17,173 nt of DNA from Fervidobacterium sp. (GTDB lineage: Bacteria; Thermotogota; Thermotogae; Thermotogales; Fervidobacteriaceae), in the NCBI GenBank assembly GCA_003526765.1, contig DPXZ01000060.1, positions 1 to 17,173 on the forward strand. Reading direction: 5' to 3'. Numbering within the stretch: position 1 is the first letter of the stretch; each line of letters begins with the position of its first letter. The notes beneath the pieces are model-generated. The model saw nothing but the letters and a program-made list of their open reading frames with translations, searched no databases and had not been told where the DNA came from. Shown piece by piece: positions 1 through 5,785 of the stretch. A program made the position numbers and the translations under genes.

Positions 1-209
1 CTGTGATGCTGTACGATGCGAAGGTTTCAAGTCAGTTCAGTCGAGAATTGTTCAATGAGGGTATATTCGCCCAGTCAATCGGTTATCCAACCGTACCAAA
101 GGGTAAGGCAAGAATCAGGGTGATGATTAGCGCAGTGCACACAAAACCTGATCTCGATTTTGCACTTGAAAGATTTGAAAAAATAGGAAGAAAACTCGGA
201 GTGATATAA
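1..209 (+). CDS. kbl: Glycine C-acetyltransferase (2-amino-3-ketobutyrate CoA ligase), C-terminal part
   Basis: This is the last 69 codons of a gene that begins before the window; the first complete codon is at position 3. The segment [19 protein letters not shown], followed by MISAVHTK, is the conserved C-terminal small domain of alpha-oxoamine synthases. These PLP enzymes join an acyl-CoA and an amino acid; Kbl interconverts 2-amino-3-oxobutyrate plus CoA with glycine plus acetyl-CoA in threonine breakdown. The ending ([13 protein letters not shown]) resembles Kbl, but the related BioF (8-amino-7-oxononanoate synthase) cannot be excluded because the PLP lysine and most of the protein lie outside the window. 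The gene is followed after 10 nt by a strong terminator, so it closes an upstream transcription unit. Confidence 0.8.
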   Translation, partial: VMLYDAKVSSQFSRELFNEGIFAQSIGYPTVPKGKARIRVMISAVHTKPDLDFALERFEKIGRKLGVI

Positions 210-219
210 CAAAACGGTG

Positions 220-251
220 GTCGGACGGCCTTTGACCGTCCGACTTTTCTT
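220..251 (+). terminator. Rho-independent terminator after kbl
   Basis: A perfect 9-bp stem, GTCGGACGG (220-228) with CCGTCCGAC (236-244), has a 7-nt loop and is followed by TTTTCTT. It begins 10 nt after the kbl stop codon. Confidence 0.9.
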
Positions 252-280
252 AACTGCGCAAGCAGTAAGGGAGTGGTTCG

Positions 281-1492
281 ATGGAAGTGCTCACTTATCC
301 GACCGGGACCACATTGTACAAAATAGGTGAAGTACCATCTGGAGTGTACTATCTGCTCGATGGTAAGATTGAGGTCATGCTTCAAAGAAAGACAGGTACA
401 TTTGAATATGGTACATTTGGTGAATGGTCGCTTTTCAACCTGCCTTCGGAAGAAACTGTTACAACTGTCGGTGAAACAACTCTTTATTTCATAAAACCGA
501 GCGAGATAGGTACTTTAGAGATTCCAAAACTGTTGATAACGATGGTCTCATCGATTGCAAAGCGTCTGTTGATAGTCGATTCAGAGTTGTCTTGCTGCAG
601 TGAGATACCAGAATACTTAGGACCGGATAAATTAAGATATTTCAATCGTGTTCACCCAAACTCTTTTCGCATTACAGATGGTGTTTTCCAAGATATGTTT
701 CAAATCAAAAGGTTGTATACCTCAGGATATTACAAAGAAGCGTTCGAGATCGCTGTTAAGCTTTTGTCTCAACCATTTCCAGAAGAACTCAAGAAAGAAA
801 TAATGGTATGGTACACGCTTTTGAATATACTGTTAGAACCGGAAAAAGCGGAAATGCACTTTTCAAGGCTTGCGCAGAAAGACTATGCGGAGCATATTTC
901 TTATGCATATTTATACACATTCTTCAAAGGTGGGCAAAAGCAAGAAGTACTTGATATGTTCATGAAAGCAGGGCTTTATCTGCCGAAGGATACGATTGTA
1001 ACATTAGAGGGTGACGCGGCAAATGAGGGTTATTTTTTGATCAAGGGCTATCTGAAGGCCGTGAAGTTGTACGAAGATAGGGAAGTATTACTATCAATTG
1101 TGCAACCAGGCGAGTTCGTTGGTGAGAGTGCATTACTTGATGCACAACCAAGGATGGTAACTTTGTACACGATGTCACCTGCTGCCATCATACCGATGAG
1201 CTCACAGAACATCGAAAAGGCTGTTGAGCGTAATCCCAATTTTGTTTTGAGAATCTGTGAATCGCAACTCAAAAGGATAAGTCAGGTCAAATCGTTGATC
1301 AGATTGAAGAACATAACCAACGATGAGCAACGGGCGATCGCAACGTTGAAATACTTTGAACCGCTCTTAACGAAGGTGAGATTGACTTGCAAAGATATTT
1401 CCAGTTTGGTCGATGTTTCTATTGAACGTGTTGTTGACGAGGCAAAACGGCTTGGATACAAGATAGCTTTTGATGGAACTATAACCGTGTGA
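281..1492 (+). CDS. Two-domain cyclic-nucleotide-binding (Crp-like) regulator, CNB-helical-CNB-HTH
   Basis: 403 aa, starting at ATG 281 behind AAGGGAG (267-273). Residues ~1-100 form a CNB-like beta roll (TLYKIGEVPSGVYYLLDGKI) whose phosphate-binding cassette is degenerate (TFGEWSLF with no following Pro-Arg). Residues ~135-235 are helical and TPR-like in appearance. Residues ~236-340 are a second CNB domain with a near-canonical cassette, FVGESALLDAQPRMVT (279-294), including the Glu and Arg that contact cyclic nucleotide phosphate and ribose in Crp-type proteins. Residues ~366-393 (LTCKDISSLVDVSIERVVDE) look like a Crp-type helix-turn-helix, though a rather degenerate one. It is probably cytoplasmic and ligand-responsive; target genes and ligand are unknown. 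Typical Crp/Fnr proteins are ~220 aa with one sensor domain, so this layout is unusual. The stop overlaps the longest possible iadA reading frame, so the two genes are probably co-transcribed. Confidence 0.75.
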   Translation: MEVLTYPTGTTLYKIGEVPSGVYYLLDGKIEVMLQRKTGTFEYGTFGEWSLFNLPSEETVTTVGETTLYFIKPSEIGTLEIPKLLITMVSSIAKRLLIVDSELSCCSEIPEYLGPDKLRYFNRVHPNSFRITDGVFQDMFQIKRLYTSGYYKEAFEIAVKLLSQPFPEELKKEIMVWYTLLNILLEPEKAEMHFSRLAQKDYAEHISYAYLYTFFKGGQKQEVLDMFMKAGLYLPKDTIVTLEGDAANEGYFLIKGYLKAVKLYEDREVLLSIVQPGEFVGESALLDAQPRMVTLYTMSPAAIIPMSSQNIEKAVERNPNFVLRICESQLKRISQVKSLIRLKNITNDEQRAIATLKYFEPLLTKVRLTCKDISSLVDVSIERVVDEAKRLGYKIAFDGTITV

Positions 1493-1527
1493 ACTACGTG
1501 AAATGTGATAATTCGAAGGTGGTTGAT

Positions 1528-2688
1528 ATGGGCCTAATCAAGTTGATAAGAAATGTCGAGGTGTATGGACCTAAGTATCTAGGAAAGAAAGATGTGCTCA
1601 TCGTTGGAGAGAAGATAGGCTTTATTGATGAGCATATGCAAGTTCAAGTACCTGAGGTTGAGGTGTACGATGGCGATGGGATGGTTGCAATACCGGGTCT
1701 CATAGATTCGCACGTACATTTTACAGGTGGCGGTGGTGAAGGTGGCTTTTCAACACGTACGCCTGAGTTGAAGATATCTGATTGTATAAAGAACGGTGTA
1801 ACCACATTAGTGGGATGTCTCGGTACGGATGGCGTTACGCGAGGTCTTGAAAACTTGTATGCGAAGTCCAAAGCAATGGAACAAGCAGGTGTAACGACGT
1901 ACATCTACACAGGCTCCTATAGAGTACCACCTGTGACGTTCACCGGAAGTATCCAGCGAGATCTTGTGCTGATAGACAAAGTCATCGGTGTTGGTGAGAT
2001 TGCCATATCGGACCACCGTTCTTCTCAGCCTACACTCGAAGAGATTTTGCGAATTGTCGCGGATGCAAGGGTAGGTGGAATGATAGCCGGAAAGTGTGGC
2101 GTTGTAAATTTCCATGTCGGTGGTGGAAGGAACGGAATTGGGTATTTATTTGATATCATCAGAGAGACAGAGATACCACACCAACATCTGTATCCTACGC
2201 ACATGAGTAGGAACAAAACACTTTTTGAATCAGGATTGCATTTTGCGCAGGAAGGCGGGTTTATAGATTTAACAGGTGTGCAACCTGACGAAGAACTCAA
2301 AAAAGAGGATTTTACGGCGATAGATGGAATAGTTGAAGCGTACGAAAATGGTTTGATCGATAGAATTACTATCTCTTCAGATGGTCAAGGAAGTTTACCT
2401 CATTTCGATAAGGAAGGTAACTTTACAGGATTGAACGTTGGAAGTGTTGGTGCGGTGATGTATACGTTGATGAAGACAGTTGAGAGAGGAATCTCACCTT
2501 CCGAGGTGCTCAAGGTTGCAACTGTGAATACCGCAAGTGTTTTGAAATTGATTGGCAAGGGAAGAATAGCAGTCGGGTATGATGCAGACATCGTATTGAT
2601 GAAAGATTGGCAAGTGAATACAGTTCTTTGTCGGGGTAAGTTTGCGATGAAAGATGGTGAGATAACAGATTTAAATGTTGATTGGTAA
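1528..2688 (+). CDS. iadA: Isoaspartyl dipeptidase (beta-aspartyl peptidase), amidohydrolase superfamily
   Basis: 386 aa from ATG 1528, preferred because GAAGGTGG (1515-1522) precedes it and the N-terminus then matches the family; a GTG at 1489 would add 13 residues. IadA hydrolyses beta-aspartyl dipeptides released when proteins containing isoaspartate are degraded. Compared with E. coli IadA, the metal ligands map to H62 and H64 (SHVHF), H196 (NFHVG), H225 (YPTHMSRN) and D285 (SSDGQGS). Substrate contacts map to E71 (GGGGEGG), Y131, R164 (SDHRSS) and R228. The position of the carbamylated lysine (K162 in E. coli, GVKCAISD) falls in GVGEIAISD, suggesting a glutamate (E157) bridges the two metals. 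The last residues end in a standard amidohydrolase C-terminal beta sandwich (GRIAVGYDADIVLM). Cytoplasmic; lies 35 nt after the CNB regulator. Confidence 0.93.
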   Translation: MGLIKLIRNVEVYGPKYLGKKDVLIVGEKIGFIDEHMQVQVPEVEVYDGDGMVAIPGLIDSHVHFTGGGGEGGFSTRTPELKISDCIKNGVTTLVGCLGTDGVTRGLENLYAKSKAMEQAGVTTYIYTGSYRVPPVTFTGSIQRDLVLIDKVIGVGEIAISDHRSSQPTLEEILRIVADARVGGMIAGKCGVVNFHVGGGRNGIGYLFDIIRETEIPHQHLYPTHMSRNKTLFESGLHFAQEGGFIDLTGVQPDEELKKEDFTAIDGIVEAYENGLIDRITISSDGQGSLPHFDKEGNFTGLNVGSVGAVMYTLMKTVERGISPSEVLKVATVNTASVLKLIGKGRIAVGYDADIVLMKDWQVNTVLCRGKFAMKDGEITDLNVDW

Positions 2689-2720
2689 GATTGCCTTTAC
2701 TAGGTAAATCTGGTGGAAAA

Positions 2721-2756
2721 GTAGGAAGCTCACGACTTTAGTCATGAGTGACTTAC
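2721..2756 (+). repeat. Hairpin resembling an IS200/IS605-family right end (possible remnant)
   Basis: The stem is CTCACGAC (2729-2736), loop TTTA, GTCATGAG (2741-2748), with one C-A mismatch. It is extended by GTAGG (2721-2725) with CTTAC (2752-2756) across a 3x3 internal loop. The pattern GAAGCTCACGACTTTAGTC followed by the return arm resembles the subterminal hairpins at the 3' ends of tnpB-carrying IS200/IS605 elements. No transposase gene or left end is visible and no T-run follows, so a terminator is less likely. The family assignment rests on recalled pattern only. Confidence 0.4.
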
Positions 2757-2815
2757 TAAATGTGAAAGCTTTCAGTAAATAGCACTATCTTTCTTTTTTC
2801 TAATGAATGCTATCA

Positions 2816-2844
2816 TTGAAAAAAGGCTTTGTTGATAGTATACT
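2816..2844 (+). promoter_or_regulatory. Sigma70-type promoter of the mmdB-korDA unit
   Basis: TTGAAA (2816-2821), a 17-nt spacer and TATACT (2839-2844) predict a start near 2851 and a leader of about 64 nt before mmdB. The inverted repeat CTATCA (2810-2815) / TGATAG (2833-2838) abuts the -35 and -10 boxes. A perfect 12-bp palindrome, TGAAAGCTTTCA (2763-2774), lies about 40 nt upstream. Confidence 0.65.
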
Positions 2845-2914
2845 TAAGATTGAATACTTCTATTTATTGTGAAGACGTTAAACTAATATGAAACCAGACA
2901 AAGGGAGGTAGTGT

Positions 2915-4066
2915 ATGCTCGAGCAATTCACTCTATTTTTTCAAAACACAGCTTTTGCTCAGATGACATTTGGTAATGTTTTTATGTTAGGTATTGCTTG
3001 CGTCCTTATATACATCGCTACTGCAAAGGATGCGGAGCCTTTGTTGCTTATTCCTATAGCTTTTGGAATAATACTTTCAAATATTCCAATTATTGCGACA
3101 GGCATTTTGGCCGAACCTCAGACTTTGCCAAATGGTGGTCTTGTTCCCGGTGGATTCATGTATTATATAAAGCAAGGACTCGATTTGGGAATATATCCAC
3201 CCCTTATCTTCTTAGGTATCGGTGCGCTGACTGACTTTTCATTCATGATTTCTTATCCAATCACCATCTTTTTGGGTGGAGCAGCGCAGATAGGTGTTTA
3301 CCTTACATTTTTCCTTGCACGTGCATTTGGATTTACGTTCCCTCAAGCAGCAGCAATTGGCATAATCGGTGGTGCAGACGGTCCAACATCAATTTATCTT
3401 GCAACTAAGTTTTCTCCTGATTTGCTTTCGATAATAGCAATATCAGCTTATTCTTACATAGCATTGATACCAATTTTGCAACCTCCCGTATCTAAGTTGC
3501 TTACAACGAAGAATGAAAGATTGATAAGGATGAAACCACCGAGAAAGGTGTCTAAGACCGAAAAAATTGCTTTCTCGGTTGTTACGACGCTCGTTACAGC
3601 TTTGCTAGTACCTCAGTCGTTGATACTTATAGGTCCACTGATGTTTGGAAATTTGCTTAGGGAAGTTGGAAATGTTAAAAGGTTGGTTGAAGCTTCCAGC
3701 AAGTATATACTCGATACGACGACCATCTTGCTTTGTCTTTCCGTTGGTGTATCTGCTCATGCTGATGTATTCTTGAGTCCAAAGTCACTCATGGTATTTG
3801 GAATGGGTGCATTTGCTTTTGTGACTTGTCTGGCTTCTGGTATACTCTTTGCAAAGTTTATGAATTTGTTTTTGAAAGAAAAGATAAATCCTCTGATCGG
3901 TGCAGCAGGAGTTTCCGCAGTGCCTGATTCTGCAAGGGTTGCTCAGAAATTGGCTCAAGAGGAAGATCCAACGAATTTCATACTGATGCATGCGATGTCA
4001 CCAAACGTAGCAGGTGTTATAGGTACAGCGGTTGCAGCGGGTACATTCTTGTCGATATTGAAGTAG
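2915..4066 (+). CDS. mmdB: Na+-transporting methylmalonyl-CoA/oxaloacetate decarboxylase, beta subunit
   Basis: 383 aa, starting at ATG 2915 behind the strong site AAGGGAGGT (2901-2909). It is a polytopic membrane protein with many hydrophobic segments. This subunit takes carboxybiotin from the carrier, decarboxylates it and uses the energy to export Na+. Family marks are IGGADGPTSIYLATKF (151-166), whose Asp155 matches the essential Asp in OadB, GNLLREVGN (245-253), GAAGVSAVP (329-337) and HAMSPNVAGVIGTA (359-372). The family covers several decarboxylases (oxaloacetate, methylmalonyl-CoA, glutaconyl-CoA, malonate). Methylmalonyl-CoA is chosen because alpha, delta and biotin-carrier subunits occur downstream (10105-12517) with the epimerase, and no other beta gene is in the window. 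Its separation from those subunits by secA is unusual. It appears co-transcribed with korDA, since only 66 nt without a terminator lie between them. Confidence 0.88.
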   Translation: MLEQFTLFFQNTAFAQMTFGNVFMLGIACVLIYIATAKDAEPLLLIPIAFGIILSNIPIIATGILAEPQTLPNGGLVPGGFMYYIKQGLDLGIYPPLIFLGIGALTDFSFMISYPITIFLGGAAQIGVYLTFFLARAFGFTFPQAAAIGIIGGADGPTSIYLATKFSPDLLSIIAISAYSYIALIPILQPPVSKLLTTKNERLIRMKPPRKVSKTEKIAFSVVTTLVTALLVPQSLILIGPLMFGNLLREVGNVKRLVEASSKYILDTTTILLCLSVGVSAHADVFLSPKSLMVFGMGAFAFVTCLASGILFAKFMNLFLKEKINPLIGAAGVSAVPDSARVAQKLAQEEDPTNFILMHAMSPNVAGVIGTAVAAGTFLSILK

Positions 4067-4132
4067 TTCGATTGCAATTTATGAGAAAGAATTCGATAGA
4101 ACTTCAAAAAACGTCAAAGGGGGTAAATCCTC

Positions 4133-4381
4133 GTGGCTAGAAAGCAGTATAGAGTAGAAATAAAGTACGATTGGTGCAAGTCATGCGGAATATGTTTCAA
4201 TGTATGTCCTACGAAAACGATAGTTGGTGGTGAGCTCGGCGAGCCCGTTGTGCCAGATCACAGTACATGTACAGGTTGTTTAGTTTGCGAGAATTTGTGC
4301 CCTGATTTTGCGATAAATATTGTTGAGGTAAAACCTGAAGGTACTGAAAAACAAGAAAAAGCGGGTGTTGAAAATGCCTAA
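4133..4381 (+). CDS. korD: 2-oxoacid:ferredoxin oxidoreductase delta subunit (2[4Fe-4S] ferredoxin)
   Basis: 82 aa, starting at GTG 4133 behind AAAGGGGGT (4116-4124). Two CxxCxxCxxxCP motifs, C15-C18-C21-C25 and C46-C49-C52-C56, should each hold a [4Fe-4S] cluster; the first reads WCKSCGICFNVCP. In multi-subunit 2-oxoacid oxidoreductases this small subunit passes electrons from the thiamine-bound intermediate to external ferredoxin. The tail after residue 65 is charged (Glu/Lys rich). The stop codon overlaps the start of korA, indicating translational coupling and supporting a subunit over a free ferredoxin. Which 2-oxoacid is used cannot be told from this subunit. Confidence 0.88.
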   Translation: MARKQYRVEIKYDWCKSCGICFNVCPTKTIVGGELGEPVVPDHSTCTGCLVCENLCPDFAINIVEVKPEGTEKQEKAGVENA

Positions 4382-5543
4382 GAATCCGAGAATGGTATTT
4401 TGGCAAGGTAACGAAGCATGTGCATACGGTGCAATAAGAGCAGGTTGCAGGTTCTATGGTGGTTATCCAATCACTCCATCTTCAGAAATAGCCGAGACAA
4501 TGGCTCGGGAATTGCCAAAAGTTGGTGGTGTTTTCATTCAAATGGAAGATGAAATAGCAAGTGCAGCTTCGATAATTGGCGCGTCGTTAGCCGGAGTTAA
4601 ATCGATGACCGCTACGAGCGGTCCAGGTTTTAGCTTGATGCAAGAAGCCATTGGTTACGCTATCATGACTGAAACGCCAACGGTATTTGTCAATGCCATG
4701 AGAAGTGGCCCATCAACAGGTATGCCAACTAAACCTGCGCAAGGTGATATCATGCAAACAAGGTGGGGCACGCACGGCGACCATGCGATTATCGTGCTGT
4801 ATCCATCCACAGTTGAAGAGGTTTACAGATACACGATAAAGGCATTCAACCTTGCAGAGGAGTACAGAACACCTGTCATCCTTCTGATGGATGAGGTGTT
4901 AGCACACATGCATGAAAATTTCTATTTGCCGCCAGATAATGAGATAGAAATAATAGAACGTATGAGTTCAAAGGAGCTCGAAGATGAAGAGATATTTGTT
5001 CCATTTTCAGAAACCGAATATGCTGGAAACCTTCCACCGTCACTTGTCGAAATGGGAAAGGCAAAATTCCACGTTTCCGGCCTTGTGCACGATGAATCTG
5101 GGTTCCCGATGGCAACAACTGAAACTGCAGAGAAGTTGATTAGAAGACTGGTAAATAAGATAAAACTCCATATAGATAAGATCAGCGAAGTAGAAGAGTT
5201 CATGACGGAAGATGCGGAAAGTATCATCATTGCATATGGCTCAGTGGCAAGATCTGCAAAGGAAGCTGTGTTGATGGCGAGAGAAGATGGAATAAAGATA
5301 GGATTGATCAGACCTATAACGATATGGCCGATACCTATAGATAAGATGAGGAAGAGATTATCAACTGTACAAAATGTTTTGGTAGCAGAGATGAATTTAG
5401 GTCAATATGCAAGCGAGGTCTCAAAGCTTGTAAAAAGAGGAACGAAGATAAAATTGCTCAGCAGAGTTGGTGGAGAATTGATCGCACCACACGAGATTTT
5501 GAATGAACTCAATAGTATGCTCCTCGAAGGCATAGATTTTTGA
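4374..5543 (+). CDS. korA: 2-oxoacid (probably 2-oxoglutarate):ferredoxin oxidoreductase alpha subunit
   Basis: 389 aa from ATG 4374, which overlaps the korD stop; GTG 4365 is an alternative three codons earlier. This subunit carries the pyrimidine-binding and transketolase-C-like domains. Visible marks are FYGGYPITPSSEIAE (27-41), MEDEIASAASIIGASLAG (57-74), TATSGPGFSLMQEA (79-92) and, near the C-terminus, AYGSVARSAKEAV plus LIRPITIWPIP. With the beta subunit it oxidatively decarboxylates a 2-oxoacid with CoA, giving acyl-CoA, CO2 and reduced ferredoxin. The D-A gene order and sequence style fit 2-oxoglutarate enzymes, but branched-chain 2-oxoacid or 2-oxobutyrate specificity remains possible. 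The beta and gamma genes that often follow are absent: a strong terminator and secA come next. Confidence 0.87.
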   Translation: MPKNPRMVFWQGNEACAYGAIRAGCRFYGGYPITPSSEIAETMARELPKVGGVFIQMEDEIASAASIIGASLAGVKSMTATSGPGFSLMQEAIGYAIMTETPTVFVNAMRSGPSTGMPTKPAQGDIMQTRWGTHGDHAIIVLYPSTVEEVYRYTIKAFNLAEEYRTPVILLMDEVLAHMHENFYLPPDNEIEIIERMSSKELEDEEIFVPFSETEYAGNLPPSLVEMGKAKFHVSGLVHDESGFPMATTETAEKLIRRLVNKIKLHIDKISEVEEFMTEDAESIIIAYGSVARSAKEAVLMAREDGIKIGLIRPITIWPIPIDKMRKRLSTVQNVLVAEMNLGQYASEVSKLVKRGTKIKLLSRVGGELIAPHEILNELNSMLLEGIDF

Positions 5544-5567
5544 TTTTTCCGTTTCACATGTTAACCT

Positions 5568-5595
5568 AGGTCATCCATACGGATGACCTTTTTTC
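5568..5595 (+). terminator. Rho-independent terminator after korA
   Basis: A perfect 8-bp stem, GGTCATCC (5569-5576) and GGATGACC (5581-5588), has the loop ATAC and is followed by six T's (5589-5594). It begins 25 nt after the korA stop and ends the mmdB-korDA unit. Confidence 0.93.
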
Positions 5596-5706
5596 TTGAA
5601 ATGAGGAGAAATGTTGTTGCAAACTCTAACAAGATGTAAATACTGCATGTTTTGATTGCCTTGCGGGCGAATATGGATAATGGATATATGATGCAACTTG
5701 ATTTTG

Positions 5707-5715
5707 TGATAAAAT
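5707..5715 (+). promoter_or_regulatory. Possible extended -10 promoter of secA
   Basis: TGATAAAAT is a TGn-extended -10 box (TAAAAT at 5710-5715), the same nonamer as at the mutase promoter (12794-12802). No good -35 is seen 16-18 nt upstream. Another weak candidate is TTGATT (5652-5657) with GATAAT (5676-5681). A start near 5722 would place the leader hairpin at the very 5' end of the message. Confidence 0.4.
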
Positions 5716-5723
5716 ATACATAG

Positions 5724-5754
5724 GAGGAGGCCACGCAGGTCCTCAATGTTTTTT
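5724..5754 (+). promoter_or_regulatory. Hairpin plus T-run in the secA leader (attenuator-like)
   Basis: GAGGA (5724-5728) pairs with TCCTC (5740-5744), and CC (5731-5732) with GG (5738-5739) across a GG bulge. Six T's follow at 5749-5754. The 5' arm lies within AGGAGGAGG (5722-5730), a strong ribosome-binding-like sequence with no start codon at normal distance. A 22-codon frame from ATG 5746 to TGA 5812-5814 overlaps the secA start. The hairpin is short and its function is inferred. Confidence 0.35.
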
Positions 5755-5785
5755 GTTAGTAAAACCATAAAGGAGGAAGTAACTC

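Noticed and set aside
1489..1530. GTG 1489 as the iadA start
   Set aside because: It overlaps the previous stop and adds 13 residues with no family match; ATG 1528 has a good ribosome binding site and the expected N-terminus.
2688..2710. Terminator after iadA from AGATTGCC / GGTAAATCT
   Set aside because: The stem has a bulge and mismatch and is not followed by a T-run.
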